A stretch of DNA of 64,000 nt from Consotaella aegiceratis (GCF_036541425.1 NZ_JAZHFT010000016.1:34038-98037); one strand, 5' to 3'. Shown: positions 51,639-61,228, counted from the stretch's first letter. Notes: generated by a model not told the origin, from the letters alone. Translations and numbers: made by a program.

Positions 51639-52691
51639 TTAATGGTTAAGTATGGTCTGTTTCGATGCCAGTTGCTGCCCGCCTGATATGTCTTCTTCGT
51701 CATGCTTCGGCAGTGGAACCACGCTGAATGCAACGAGTACGGGCAGGTGATCCGAGGCCGTCGGCCGCAATCGCTGCGTGGCTATATGCCGGATCTGGCT
51801 TCCGGCGATGACATTATCGAGCGGCAGCCCGACACGGCCTGCCCACGCTGTCGGTAGCCGTGCGTGGATCCAGGTCGGCCCGATGCCGGGCGTAACACGC
51901 ATGCTGCCGGCCTGTGCGACGGTGGTGACGGCAGCACTCCAGGGCGCGGCATTGAAGTCGCCGGCGAGAAGCGAGCGCCCGGGAAAGCCTGCGAGAATCG
52001 GCTGCAACCACCCGATCTGCCGCCATTGGTGGCTCGGCCAAGGCCAGTTGAGATGGATCGAGCCGATGCGCACCGGGGTACCGTCGAAGTCGACGTCGCG
52101 CGCCGCCAGGCCGTCGTCCCGGCGGCATGTCGACCAGTCGCCGGCGAACGGGCGGCGCGACAGGATGGCGATCTTGTCTCTGGCCGACGTGCCGCCGCAG
52201 AAATATTGGTAGGGATAGCTGTCCCGGATGCCGGCAAGCGAGGTCATCCAACGCGGCGATGCCTCCTGCAGGGTGATCACGTCCGGCCGGATTTCATTGA
52301 TGCGCTGCAGCGTCGGCCGGTGATCCTCGGCATCATAGAGCAGGTTCATCTGCAGCAGCGTATAGCGCGGCTGCTCGTCCTGGAGCGGGGCATCTTCCGG
52401 CTGTGACACGAGATAGGGCACGGCCGAGCTTAACCCCACGACGGCCACGAGCACGCAGGCCAAGCCCGCCAGCCACTGGCCCGTCACCAGCAGCACCGGC
52501 ACGACCAGGACCAGCAATACTGCCAAGTGGACGCGAAAATGGCTCAGGCTGTCCAGTGCATGGACATGTCGGCCCTGGAATCCAGCGAGGATCATGGCGC
52601 CCAGAACGACCGCTGAGAACAGCCCGGCCGCGGTCACGGCTGTGCCGTCATCGCGGAGCGCGGAAACGGACCGGTCGTCCAGATGCGCCAT
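51639..52691 (-). CDS. Endonuclease/exonuclease/phosphatase-family membrane hydrolase
   Basis: A 350-residue protein. Three hydrophobic segments (about residues 21-40, 55-75 and 78-95) tether it to the membrane; the EEP domain follows with metal and catalytic motifs LLQMNLL, ITLQEASPRW, GSIHLNWPWP, LLAGDFNAAPWS and TASDHLPVLVAF. Such proteins hydrolyse phosphodiesters or phospholipids outside the cytoplasm. The substrate is unknown. It ends 10 bp before the AMP nucleosidase gene on the same strand, so they may be cotranscribed. Confidence 0.88.
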   Translation of the reverse strand: MAHLDDRSVSALRDDGTAVTAAGLFSAVVLGAMILAGFQGRHVHALDSLSHFRVHLAVLLVLVVPVLLVTGQWLAGLACVLVAVVGLSSAVPYLVSQPEDAPLQDEQPRYTLLQMNLLYDAEDHRPTLQRINEIRPDVITLQEASPRWMTSLAGIRDSYPYQYFCGGTSARDKIAILSRRPFAGDWSTCRRDDGLAARDVDFDGTPVRIGSIHLNWPWPSHQWRQIGWLQPILAGFPGRSLLAGDFNAAPWSAAVTTVAQAGSMRVTPGIGPTWIHARLPTAWAGRVGLPLDNVIAGSQIRHIATQRLRPTASDHLPVLVAFSVVPLPKHDEEDISGGQQLASKQTILNH

Positions 52692-52701
52692 CCCACCACG
52701 C

Positions 52702-54204
52702 CTATTGGAACGCGGTCTCGTAAAAGGAGCGCAGCTTGCGCGAATGAAGCCGTTCCGGCGGCATCTGCGACAGTTTTTCCATCGCTCGGATGCCGATCCG
52801 CAGATGCTGGGCGACCTGGGAATTGTAGAATTCCGTTGCCATGCCCGGCAGCTTCAATTCGCCGTGCAGCGGCTTGTCGGAGACGCACAGCAACGTGCCA
52901 TAGGGCACCCGGAACCGATAGCCGTTGGCGGCAATCGTCGCCGATTCCATATCGAGCGCGATGGCCCGCGACTGTGACAATCGCTCCACCGGCTCGGTCT
53001 GGTCGCGCAGCTCCCAGTTCCGGTTGTCGATGGTGGCGACGGTCCCGGTGCGCATGATCCGCTTCAGATCGTAGCCGGAATAGCCGGTGATCTCGGCCAC
53101 CGCCTCCTCGAGCGCGACCTGAACCTCCGCCAGAGGCGGGATCGGCACCCAGACCGGCAGATCGGCATCGAGGACGTGGTCCTCGCGGACATAAGCGTGG
53201 GCCAGCACGTAGTCGCCCAGCGCCTGGGTGTTGCGCAGGCCGGCGCAGTGGCCCAGCATCAGCCAGCAGTGCGGCCTCAACACGGCGACGTGGTCGGTGA
53301 TCGTCTTGGCGTTGGACGGCCCGACGCCGATGTTGATCATGGTGATGCCGTGGCCGTGCTCGCGCACCAGGTGATAGGCGGGCATTTGCGGCATGCGCAG
53401 CGGTGCGACCCCCGAGGCCGGCTCGCGGGCGCCCGCCGGCGTGATCAGGTTGCCGGGCTCGACGAAGGCGGTGTAGCCGCCACCGCCGCCCGCCATCACC
53501 TCGCGGGCCATCATGCAGAACTCGTCGACATAGAACTGGTAGTTCGTGAACAGGACGAAATTCTGAAAGTGCGTCGGGTGAGTGGCCGTATAGTGCGCCA
53601 GCCGATGCAGCGAATAGTCGACGCGCTGCGCGGTGAACGGCGCGAGCGGAAGCGGCTCGCCCGTTTGCGGCTCGAAATTGCCGTTGACGATCCGGTCGTC
53701 GGTCGCCGCCAGATCGGGGACGTCGAAGAGGTCGCGCAGCGGCCGGTTGAGCTTGGCGGCCTGGCCGCCATCGACATAAGACCCCTCGCGGAAGGCGAAG
53801 TGCAGGGGAATCGGCGTCTTCGAATCGCCGACATAGACCGGGTGGCCGTGGTTGCGGATCAGAAGCTCGATCTGCTCGGTCAAATACGGCCCGAAAAGGT
53901 CGGGACGGGTGATCGCTGTGGCGTAGCGGCCCGGTTCGGAGACATGGCCGAAGGCGAGGCGTGAATCGACGCGCGCATGACTGTCGGCGACGAAGGCGAT
54001 CTCCGGATAGAAGGCGCGATAGTGCCGGTTGGTCTCGCTGGTCGACAGCACGTGGTCGAACTTCTCCGCCAGAAAGGCGACCGAGCGGTCATAGAGCCGG
54101 GTGAGAGCCTCCACCGCCGCTTCCGCATCCGTGAAGGCGAGAGACGGGCTGGCGTCCGGCTTGACGAGAGGAAGATCCGTTGAAGCTTGGGCAAGTGGCG
54201 TCAT
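52702..54204 (-). CDS. amn: AMP nucleosidase
   Basis: A 500-residue cytoplasmic enzyme that splits AMP to adenine and ribose 5-phosphate, so regulating adenylate pools. The N-terminal regulatory half (RPDLFGPYLTEQIELLIRNH; VYVGDSKTPIPLHFAF) is followed by the phosphorylase-type catalytic domain with HGITMINIGVGPSNAKTITD, LMLGHCAGLRNTQALGDY and the nucleoside-binding AIALDMESATIAANGYRFRV. Length matches the bacterial family. It starts at 54204; no strong ribosome site is visible. Confidence 0.94.
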   Translation of the reverse strand: MTPLAQASTDLPLVKPDASPSLAFTDAEAAVEALTRLYDRSVAFLAEKFDHVLSTSETNRHYRAFYPEIAFVADSHARVDSRLAFGHVSEPGRYATAITRPDLFGPYLTEQIELLIRNHGHPVYVGDSKTPIPLHFAFREGSYVDGGQAAKLNRPLRDLFDVPDLAATDDRIVNGNFEPQTGEPLPLAPFTAQRVDYSLHRLAHYTATHPTHFQNFVLFTNYQFYVDEFCMMAREVMAGGGGGYTAFVEPGNLITPAGAREPASGVAPLRMPQMPAYHLVREHGHGITMINIGVGPSNAKTITDHVAVLRPHCWLMLGHCAGLRNTQALGDYVLAHAYVREDHVLDADLPVWVPIPPLAEVQVALEEAVAEITGYSGYDLKRIMRTGTVATIDNRNWELRDQTEPVERLSQSRAIALDMESATIAANGYRFRVPYGTLLCVSDKPLHGELKLPGMATEFYNSQVAQHLRIGIRAMEKLSQMPPERLHSRKLRSFYETAFQ

Positions 54205-54289
54205 CGCGGCAATCTACCCGCACTCTGCGACCGGCGAAAGACGACACAGCATGATTGCGGCCGTTTCTTTCGAAGCGGCGCAAGGACGT

Positions 54290-54466
54290 CTAGAACAGGC
54301 CCGACGCGCTCCCCGTGGAACTGCAGGCCGGGGATTGCGAGCCGCTGCAGTTCAGCGACTGGCTGACGGCGAAGCTGCGTTCGCCGCGCGCGGTGCCGAC
54401 AATGACGCTGAAGCTCAGCGCGAACAGCGCGATCAAGGTGGTGACGAGCGTCAGTCGAATCAGCAT
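54290..54466 (-). CDS. Small exported or membrane protein
   Basis: A 58-residue protein not previously recognised by me. The ATG at 54466 has a strong GGAGG ribosome site six bases away, which is the main evidence that it is a gene. The first 25 residues are a hydrophobic helix (MLIRLTLVTTLIALFALSFS), and the rest is Ser/Gly/Cys-rich with two cysteines (LNCSGSQSPACSST) that could form a disulfide. It may be a secreted peptide. It lies in a gap between amn and the glutathione S-transferase, the latter on the opposite strand. Confidence 0.65.
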   Translation of the reverse strand: MLIRLTLVTTLIALFALSFSVIVGTARGERSFAVSQSLNCSGSQSPACSSTGSASGLF

Positions 54467-54645
54467 CGGTGGCCTCCTGGATGGTGCGATGACTGTCGCA
54501 CAGCCAAGCTGAACCGGGGCTGACATTTTCATACAATCAGCGTTCAGGATGGCGGATGGGCAGGTTTGCGAACGACATCGGATGCGCTAAATCAAACCGG
54601 ACTCCTCCGCAAGACATTTCTCCCCAATCCATTGCGAGGCCTTTC

Positions 54646-55356
54646 ATGGCGACTCAGACCAACCCTATCAAGCTTTACTATTGGCCCACGCCGAACGGCT
54701 GGAAGATCTCCATCATGCTGGAGGAATTGGGCATTCCTTACGAGATCCAGTATGTGAACATCGGCGCCGGAGACCAGTTCAAGCCCGACTTTCTGGCCAT
54801 TTCACCCAACAACCGGATGCCCGCGATCGTCGACCCCGAGGGGCCAGGCGGCGAGCCGATCTCGGTGTTCGAATCGGGTGCCATCCTGCAATATCTCGGG
54901 CGCAAGTTCGGCCGCTTCTATCCGAGCGACGAGCGGGCGCGCGTCGCCGTCGACGAGTGGCTGTTCTGGCAGGTCGGAGGGCTCGGGCCGATGGCCGGCC
55001 AGTGCCATCACTTCCGCAACTATGCGCCTGAGAAGATCCAGTACGGCATCGACCGCTACACCAACGAGGTGAACCGGCTCTACGGCGTCATGAACAAGCG
55101 GCTCGGCGACCGTGACTTCCTGGCCGGCGAATATTCCATTGCCGACATGGCCTGCGTCGGCTGGGTCAAGCCGTACAAGAACCAGGGCCAGGAGATCGAG
55201 GATTTTCCGAATGTGAAGCGTTGGTTCGAGACCCTGCTGGCGCGTCCGGCGGTCGAGAAGGGCTTGGCGATCGGGCAGGAGGAACGGGAGAAGATGAATC
55301 TCGCCACCGACAAGAACGCTCAGAGCGTGCTGTTCGGTCAGAAGGCGCGGAACTGA
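54646..55356 (+). CDS. Glutathione S-transferase, YghU/YfcG-like
   Basis: A 236-residue GST. The N-terminal thioredoxin-like domain begins IKLYYWPTPNGWKISIMLEE and carries the SVFESGAILQYLG glutathione-binding motif; the C-terminal helical domain follows (VDEWLFWQVGGLGPMAGQCHH). YghU-type GSTs often show disulfide-reductase or peroxidase activity. The ATG at 54646 is preferred as the normal N-terminus; a longer frame starts at 54556. A hairpin follows the stop. Confidence 0.9.
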   Translation: MATQTNPIKLYYWPTPNGWKISIMLEELGIPYEIQYVNIGAGDQFKPDFLAISPNNRMPAIVDPEGPGGEPISVFESGAILQYLGRKFGRFYPSDERARVAVDEWLFWQVGGLGPMAGQCHHFRNYAPEKIQYGIDRYTNEVNRLYGVMNKRLGDRDFLAGEYSIADMACVGWVKPYKNQGQEIEDFPNVKRWFETLLARPAVEKGLAIGQEEREKMNLATDKNAQSVLFGQKARN

Positions 55357-55405
55357 TGTGATCCTGGGGAATGGCGAACGCACGCCACGACGGCAGACAT
55401 GACGA

Positions 55406-55433
55406 GGGGCCGGCGACATCGGACGCCGGCCCC
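55406..55433 (+). terminator. Hairpin after the GST gene
   Basis: GGGGCCGGCG (55406-55415) and CGCCGGCCCC (55424-55433) form a perfect 10-bp stem around an 8-nt loop; no T run. It lies between the convergent GST and HAD genes. Confidence 0.65.
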
Positions 55434-55508
55434 TGTGTTCGGTCCGATGGCATAAGGAATGACCAAGGCCTCGCCGATCAGCTCGGCCGACCCGCTTTGC
55501 CATATGCG

Positions 55509-56192
55509 CTATCGCGCGTTCCAGTGCTTGACGGCGATCTCCCTGACCTCGTGAAGGTCCGAGGCCACATGAACGCAGAGCGCGCGAATGTCCGCGGTTG
55601 GCGCCACCAGATCCGGCACCATGACCACCATCATTCCGGCACTATGGGCTGCCCTGATTCCGGCAACGGAGTCCTCGACGGCCAGACATGCAGTTGGGAG
55701 GATGTTCAACATCCTCGCTGCCGTTAGGAAAAGATCAGGGTAGGGCTTTCCACGTTCCACGTCATCGCGGGTAACAAGCGTGGCCAACCGGTTTCGCAGG
55801 CCGGAGCGAGCCAGATGCGACTCGGCGGTTCGGCGACTGGAAGATGTTGCGACGGCGGTCGGGATCCCTTCCGCGACGAGGTCATCCAGCAGTTCGACCG
55901 CTCCCGGTTTCAAAGGTACGCCTTGTGAGAGCAGGTCATCGCGATGCTCGGCAAATAGCCGGTTGCACTCCGCGAACGGGAAACTCGATCCGAAGTGCTC
56001 CTGCAAGATGAGATCGCATTCCTTGCCGGGGATGCCGATCAACGACCGGCAAAGGCTGTCGCTTGCCGAAAAACCGGTGGCGGCGACAGCGTGTTTCAGG
56101 GCGCGATAATAAACGATCTCGGTGTCGTGCAACGTGCCGTCCATGTCGAGGATGACGGCGCCGATTGGATTTCGGAGTTTCGGAAAGGTCAT
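55509..56192 (-). CDS. HAD-family phosphatase/phosphoglucomutase-like
   Basis: A 227-residue HAD-superfamily hydrolase. The nucleophile motif I is VILDMDGTLHDTE near residue 14 with the DMDGT pattern; motif II is in AVATSSSRR, motif III near VERGKPYPDLFL with the lysine, and motif IV AVEDSVAGIRAAHSAG. The cap inserts after motif I, as in beta-phosphoglucomutase or phosphoglycolate phosphatase groups. Substrate cannot be decided. Confidence 0.9.
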   Translation of the reverse strand: MTFPKLRNPIGAVILDMDGTLHDTEIVYYRALKHAVAATGFSASDSLCRSLIGIPGKECDLILQEHFGSSFPFAECNRLFAEHRDDLLSQGVPLKPGAVELLDDLVAEGIPTAVATSSSRRTAESHLARSGLRNRLATLVTRDDVERGKPYPDLFLTAARMLNILPTACLAVEDSVAGIRAAHSAGMMVVMVPDLVAPTADIRALCVHVASDLHEVREIAVKHWNAR

Positions 56193-56570
56193 GCTTCCAT
56201 ATTAACGTGGTTCGCGGCTCGACGCACCACCGTCCGACGATGCCGTCGGCAACGATCGCCTATCAGCCGTAGCCGCGACATCTCTCCGCCCGGCCGATGT
56301 CCAGTCGGGGTCTGTTTTCGCGGTCGCTCTTTGAACTTGATGGTGAATGCAATATTGCCGGCTTATGCTAAAGAAACTGTCAAATTAATAGAGAAAGCTT
56401 GCAAGGCAGCGGCTTGATCCGCCGCGCTTACGAAGCTTTCTGAAATGTTTCCTCGGCGTTTAACTCAAATTAGCCACGCATTTTAGGAGGATTTTCAAGG
56501 CCCCGAGCGATGATCGTGTCATCAAAGCCGGGGCAGACAGCGATCCCGGCGCAGAACAGGGAAGACGACA
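56193..56570. other. Intergenic region, lower GC
   Basis: This 378-bp gap between divergent genes is lower in GC than its neighbours near 56335-56500. A short frame starting at 56340 could encode 25 residues but has no ribosome site. A TAGGAGGA sequence near 56485 is not followed by a good start. I see no supported gene. Confidence 0.45.
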
Positions 56571-56843
56571 ATGGCACGCTTTGAACTCCTCGATCCTTCG
56601 ATGGCCACCGCCGGCGGCGCGTTCCACCCCAGCGCCGAAATTCTCTTCGAGATGGGCATGCGCTGCGCCTCCGGGCGCGACAGCGACACCGACCTGATCG
56701 CCGCTCACATGTACTTCAACCTGGCCGACCAGTTGGGCGCCGAACGTGCCGCTTTCTATCGCCAGGAAGTCGCCGAGCAGATGTCGAAGATCGAGATCGC
56801 CCGGGCCCTGCGCGCCGCGCGGGAATGGCGCTCGCTGCACTGA
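56571..56843 (+). CDS. Small Sel1-like protein
   Basis: A 90-residue soluble protein. The pattern ILFEMGMRCASGRDSDTDLIAAHMYFNLADQLGAERAAFYRQE resembles a single Sel1-type repeat (A-x-x-L-G-x-x-Y...), and such short Sel1-like proteins are frequent in Hyphomicrobiales. The ribosome site GGGAAG lies about eight bases before the ATG. It ends 27 bp before the convergent aminotransferase. Function is unknown. Confidence 0.72.
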   Translation: MARFELLDPSMATAGGAFHPSAEILFEMGMRCASGRDSDTDLIAAHMYFNLADQLGAERAAFYRQEVAEQMSKIEIARALRAAREWRSLH

Positions 56844-56870
56844 GCAGACTGCAGCCCGGTCGGCCGCCCG

Positions 56871-58001
56871 TCAACGATCGGTCGCGTCGGCCTGTTTCAG
56901 CGCCTCTGCCAACGCTTCGGCGAACAGAGCGAGATCCTCGCTGGGTCCGACGGTGACGCGGATCATCCGATCGAGTGGCGGGGTGCCCGGCATTCGAATG
57001 AACACCCCTTGGCGGAGCACGCCATTCAACACCGCGCGCGCGTAAGCGCCGTCCCGTCCGCAGTCGATGGCGACGAAGTTGGTGGCCGAGGGCAGGGGCC
57101 GCAGTCCCTGGGCTGTGGCGATACCGCACAGCGCGCCTCGCGCCGAGACGATCGACTCGATGCTTCGGCGCCGATAGCCCTGGTCCTCGAGTGCCGCGAG
57201 CGCACCGGCCTGGCTCATGCGCGAAATGCCGAAATGATTGCGGACCTTGTCGAGATGCACGATGGCCTCGGCCTCGCCCACGGCGTAGCCGACCCGCACG
57301 CCCGCCATGCCATAGGCCTTTGAAAAGGTGCGGAAGCGCAGCAGATTGGGGCGCATCAGCCCGATCGACGGCAGCGTTCCGGCGGGCGCCAGATCCCCAT
57401 AGGCTTCATCGAGCACCAGGATCGTCTCTTCCGGTGTCTCCCGGATCAGACGTTCGACGCTTTCGGCGTCGTACCAGGACCCTGTGGGGTTGTCCGGATT
57501 GGCGAAATAAAGAAGCTTCGGTCTGATGTCCCGCGCGCGCTCCAGAAGCGCGTCGAGGTCCTCCGCATCGTCACGATACGGTACGAAGTCGAGCACGCCG
57601 CCATGGCCGACGACGTGATAGTTGAACGTCGGATAGGCGCCGAGCGAGGTCAGCACGGTATCGCCCGGTTCGATGGCCACACGCACCAGCAGCCCCAACA
57701 GCCCGTCGATCCCTTCCCCGACCGCTATGTTCTCCGGCTTAACCTGGTGATGGGCGGCGATCGCCGCGCGCAAATCGTGCACTTCGGGGTCGCCATAGGC
57801 CCAACTTTCGGCGGCGGCGGCCTGCATCGCCTCGATCACCTTCGGTGACGGCCCGAAGACGCTCTCGTTCGCGCCGAGCCGAGCCCGGAACCGGACGCCG
57901 GTCTGGCGCTCGATCGCCTCCGGTCCGACGAAGGGAATGGTCGCGGGCAGCTCGCGGGCGAGGGGCGTGAACAGTGCAAGACGTGCGGACATGGGAACCA
58001 T
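56871..58001 (-). CDS. PLP-dependent aminotransferase, HisC-like
   Basis: A 376-residue class I/II aminotransferase. It has the substrate- and PLP-binding motifs GANESVFGPSPKVIEAM, FANPDNPTGSW and VLDEAYGDLAP, and the Schiff-base lysine in RTFSKAYGMAGVRVG near residue 232. The overall layout is like histidinol-phosphate aminotransferase, but stand-alone HisC-like copies in this order often act on other aromatic or amino substrates. The start may instead be the ATG three codons later (57992). Confidence 0.87.
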   Translation of the reverse strand: MVPMSARLALFTPLARELPATIPFVGPEAIERQTGVRFRARLGANESVFGPSPKVIEAMQAAAAESWAYGDPEVHDLRAAIAAHHQVKPENIAVGEGIDGLLGLLVRVAIEPGDTVLTSLGAYPTFNYHVVGHGGVLDFVPYRDDAEDLDALLERARDIRPKLLYFANPDNPTGSWYDAESVERLIRETPEETILVLDEAYGDLAPAGTLPSIGLMRPNLLRFRTFSKAYGMAGVRVGYAVGEAEAIVHLDKVRNHFGISRMSQAGALAALEDQGYRRRSIESIVSARGALCGIATAQGLRPLPSATNFVAIDCGRDGAYARAVLNGVLRQGVFIRMPGTPPLDRMIRVTVGPSEDLALFAEALAEALKQADATDR

Positions 58002-58012
58002 TGGAGTAAAGC

Positions 58013-58549
58013 TTATTCACGATCGAGTCGTTTCAGCCCGGTCTTATACTGTCGAGCCTTGGCGACATAGCGCGCGGCAATCTCGCGCAGCCTCCGGATC
58101 TCCGCCTCGGCGAGCGGGCGCGCGACTCTGGCGGGGCTGCCGAGCAGCAGCGACCCGCCCGGAAAACACTTTCCCTCGGTGACCAGCGAGCCCGCACCGA
58201 CGATGGAATTCGCGCCGATGTGGGCGCCATTGAGCACGATCGCCCCCATGCCGATCATTGTGTTGTCGCCGACGGTGCAGCCGTGGACGATGGCGCCGTG
58301 ACCCACGGTGCAGCCCCGGCCGACTGTCAGCGGAAAGCCGATGTCGGTATGAAAGACGCAGTTTTCCTGGACGTTGCTGCCGGTTCCGATCCGGATCCAT
58401 TCATTGTCGCCGCGCAGCGCCGCGCCGAACCAGATGCCGACGTCGCGCTCGAGCCGGACGCGGCCGATGACATGGGCCGTCGGCGCGACGAATATATCGT
58501 CGGCGTCGGGCAGGTCGGGCGCCTCCTCGTCGAGGGCGTAGATGGGCAT
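58013..58549 (-). CDS. Gamma-carbonic-anhydrase-like hexapeptide protein
   Basis: A 178-residue left-handed beta-helix protein built from hexapeptide repeats. Metal-type histidines lie in VFHTDIGFPL, VGHGAIVHGCTVGDNTMI, the gamma-carbonic-anhydrase pattern. Related alphaproteobacterial proteins may not be active carbonic anhydrases. I chose the ATG at 58549; an open frame to 58621 adds a basic leader. It lies 11 bp upstream of the aminotransferase-side gap and 78 bp after ligD on the same strand. Confidence 0.87.
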   Translation of the reverse strand: MPIYALDEEAPDLPDADDIFVAPTAHVIGRVRLERDVGIWFGAALRGDNEWIRIGTGSNVQENCVFHTDIGFPLTVGRGCTVGHGAIVHGCTVGDNTMIGMGAIVLNGAHIGANSIVGAGSLVTEGKCFPGGSLLLGSPARVARPLAEAEIRRLREIAARYVAKARQYKTGLKRLDRE

Positions 58550-58627
58550 GGGTCTTTCTCCGTGGCGCGCGCACGCTCGCGCGTCGCGGCGACCGCCGTC
58601 AAGCTGAAAGACACAGGTCACAGTCGC

Positions 58628-61228
58628 TCATTCGGCGCCGACGGCAGCCATTGCTTTCTTGGCCAGCGATTGTTTGACATCGATATAGTCCGCCCACGGA
58701 TCGGCATCCTGCAGCCGTTCGAGGATGTCGGCGGGGTGGAACAGATTGGCGGCCGCGAGCCCTTCGAGCTCGTCCCAACTCACCGGGGTGGCGACCGGCG
58801 CGCCCTGGCGGGAGCGGGTGGAATAGGGCGCGATCGCCGTCGAGCCGCGCTCGTTGCGCAGCCAGTCGATGAAGATGCGGCCCTTGCGCTTGGCTTTCGA
58901 CATGGTCGCGACGAACCTCTGCGGCTCGTCGTCGGCCCTCTGGGTGGCAAAGGCTCTGGCGAACGCCTTGATCTGCGGCCACTCCTGGCGCCGGGCGAGC
59001 GGCACGACGACGTGCACGCCCTTGCCGCCGGTGACCATAGGAAAGCTTTCGAGCCCGAGTTTCGCGAGACGGTCGCGCAGATCGTTCGCCGCGCTCTTGA
59101 CGTCGTCGAAGCCGAGACCTTCGTCGGGGTCGAGATCGAATACCATGCGGTCGGGCCGCTCGATGCGGTCGTTGCGCGAACCCCAGATGTGAAATTCGAG
59201 CGCGTTCATCTGCATTGCCGCCACCAGCCCGGCGGCATCGGAGACGTAGAGATAGTCCTCCGTTCCCCCGTCCTTCTCGGTAATCGGGACCTTGTGAACG
59301 GCATCGGGAAAGCCGCCGGAATCGTGCTTCTGGAAGAAGCAGTGCTTCTGGCCGCCCTGCGGGCAGCGCACCAGCGAGATCGGCCGATCGCCCGCATATT
59401 GCAGCATCCGGTCGGCCACCGCCTCATAATAACGGGCGAGGTCGAGCTTGGTCAGGCCCTGGCTCTCGAACACCACGCGATCGGGGTGGGTCAGCTTGAT
59501 GCCGGCGACCCGGTGGTCGTTGGAGGTGCCGGTCGATCGCGTTCGCGCCGGTCTTGCGGTGTCTTTCGCCGAGGGGGCGGCTGCGGCTTTCGTCGCTTGC
59601 GGCTTCTCGTCCACCACGTCCTCCGCTGTCTTGTCCTCGCGCAGGCCCTTGAACACGCCGTGGCGGATGTGCCCATCGGCAGTCAGTTCAGCGAATTCGA
59701 TCTCGGCGACCAGCGTCGGCGTCAGGAAGGTGGCGCCACGCGCCTCGGCCCGGGCGATGTCGTCGAACGGCGCCGTCTTGCGCGTCAGTGAGGCGAAGCG
59801 CTGCTTCAGGTCGTCCATCATCTCCTGATCGAAGCCGCTGCCGACCTTGCCGCGATAGCGCAGCTTCCCGCTCTCGTGGGTGCCGAGCAGGAGCGAGCGG
59901 AAGGCCCGCGCCTTCTTGTCGGTTGCCGCATAGCCGCCAATGACGAACTCCTGCCGCTTGCTGCATTTGACCTTGAGCCATGATTTGCCGCGGCCGCCGC
60001 GATAGGGCGCATCGGCGCGCTTGGCGACGATTCCTTCATGGCCGGCCGCGCAGATGCTTTTGAGCACCTGCGGCCCCTTGCCGGTGATGTGCTCGCTGTA
60101 GAGCAGTTCCTTGCGGTCGGCGCTGCCGATCAGCTCTTCCAGCCGCTCCTTGCGCTCGATCAGGGGACGTTTCGTCAGGTCCTCGCCATCGATCTCGAGC
60201 AGATCGAAACAGAAGCAGGCGAGATCGCCCCCCTCCTTCAGGCGCTTCTGCAGGGAGGAAAAGTCGGTGCCGCCGTGCGCGTCGAAGGCGACGACCTCGC
60301 CGTCGATCAGCGCGCTGTCGCAGGGAAGCGATTCGATGGCCGGTCCCAGCGGCGCAAAGCGTTCGGTCCAGTCGAGCCCGCTGCGGGTGTAAAGGCGGCA
60401 TGTCCCGTCGGCGACCGCGATCAGCACGCGATAGCCGTCATATTTCATCTCGTTGATCCAGCCGTCGCCGTCCGGCGCCGTATCGACCAGCGTCGCCAAC
60501 TGAACCGGCCGAAACTCGGGCAGCGCCAGTGCCCCGGCCTTTTTCTTGGGCTCCTTATGCGAGGCCGGAGCGGGGGAGGTCGATCCGCTCTTGGTGCCGG
60601 CCTTCGATGCTGTCCTCGTGGCGCCGGTGTTCCAGACCGGGGAATCGCCCTCGCGGATCGCATCGAGGTCGCGTCCGCTCTTCACGCTTAGCGGCATTTC
60701 GTCGACGATGTTGCGGTCGGGATCGGCCACATCGTCCTTTTCCTTGATGAGAAGCCAGTTCTCGCGGGTTTCGCCCTTCTTGCCCTTCATGCGGACGAGG
60801 GCCCAGTGGCCGGTCATCTTCTCGCCCTTGAGAAGCATTTTGAGTGAGCCGTCGCGCAAGCCCGCGTCCGGATCTCCGACCGGCTCCCACGTGCCGGCGT
60901 CCCACAGCATCACGGTGCCGCCACCATACTGACCCTTGGGGATCGTTCCCTCGAAGTCGCCATAGTCGAGCGGATGGTCCTCCGTGCGCACGGCCAGCCG
61001 CTTGTCGGCGGGATCGTAGCTCGGGCCGCGCGTCACCGCCCAGCTCTTCAGCACACCCTCCCACTCCACCCGGAAGTCGTAATGCAGCCGCGTCGCGGCA
61101 TGCTTCTGCACACAGAAATAGAGCGCTTTGCTCCGTCGCCTGCGCCCTGCACCGGCTGGCTCGCGCGTCTGCGAAAAGTCGCGCTTCTCGCGATAGGTCT
61201 TGAGCAGCGTATCGGCTTTGGCGGCCAT
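58628..61228 (-). CDS. ligD: ATP-dependent DNA ligase/polymerase LigD
   Basis: An 866-residue multifunctional enzyme of bacterial non-homologous end joining. Order: 3'-phosphoesterase domain at about 36-190 (HYDFRVEWEGVLKSWAVTRG), low-complexity linker, ATP-dependent ligase at about 235-530 with the nucleotidyl lysine K262 in EMKYDGYRV, a linker at about 535-570, and the primase-like polymerase at about 575-860 with FDLDPDEG metal acids (D698, D700). Length and order match pseudomonad-type LigD rather than mycobacterial. It follows the ku gene after 17 bp, so they are cotranscribed. Confidence 0.96.
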   Translation of the reverse strand: MAAKADTLLKTYREKRDFSQTREPAGAGRRRRSKALYFCVQKHAATRLHYDFRVEWEGVLKSWAVTRGPSYDPADKRLAVRTEDHPLDYGDFEGTIPKGQYGGGTVMLWDAGTWEPVGDPDAGLRDGSLKMLLKGEKMTGHWALVRMKGKKGETRENWLLIKEKDDVADPDRNIVDEMPLSVKSGRDLDAIREGDSPVWNTGATRTASKAGTKSGSTSPAPASHKEPKKKAGALALPEFRPVQLATLVDTAPDGDGWINEMKYDGYRVLIAVADGTCRLYTRSGLDWTERFAPLGPAIESLPCDSALIDGEVVAFDAHGGTDFSSLQKRLKEGGDLACFCFDLLEIDGEDLTKRPLIERKERLEELIGSADRKELLYSEHITGKGPQVLKSICAAGHEGIVAKRADAPYRGGRGKSWLKVKCSKRQEFVIGGYAATDKKARAFRSLLLGTHESGKLRYRGKVGSGFDQEMMDDLKQRFASLTRKTAPFDDIARAEARGATFLTPTLVAEIEFAELTADGHIRHGVFKGLREDKTAEDVVDEKPQATKAAAAPSAKDTARPARTRSTGTSNDHRVAGIKLTHPDRVVFESQGLTKLDLARYYEAVADRMLQYAGDRPISLVRCPQGGQKHCFFQKHDSGGFPDAVHKVPITEKDGGTEDYLYVSDAAGLVAAMQMNALEFHIWGSRNDRIERPDRMVFDLDPDEGLGFDDVKSAANDLRDRLAKLGLESFPMVTGGKGVHVVVPLARRQEWPQIKAFARAFATQRADDEPQRFVATMSKAKRKGRIFIDWLRNERGSTAIAPYSTRSRQGAPVATPVSWDELEGLAAANLFHPADILERLQDADPWADYIDVKQSLAKKAMAAVGAE

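Noticed and set aside
56340..56417. 25-codon peptide frame near 56340
   Set aside because: No ribosome site and no known product; listed only as part of the gap.
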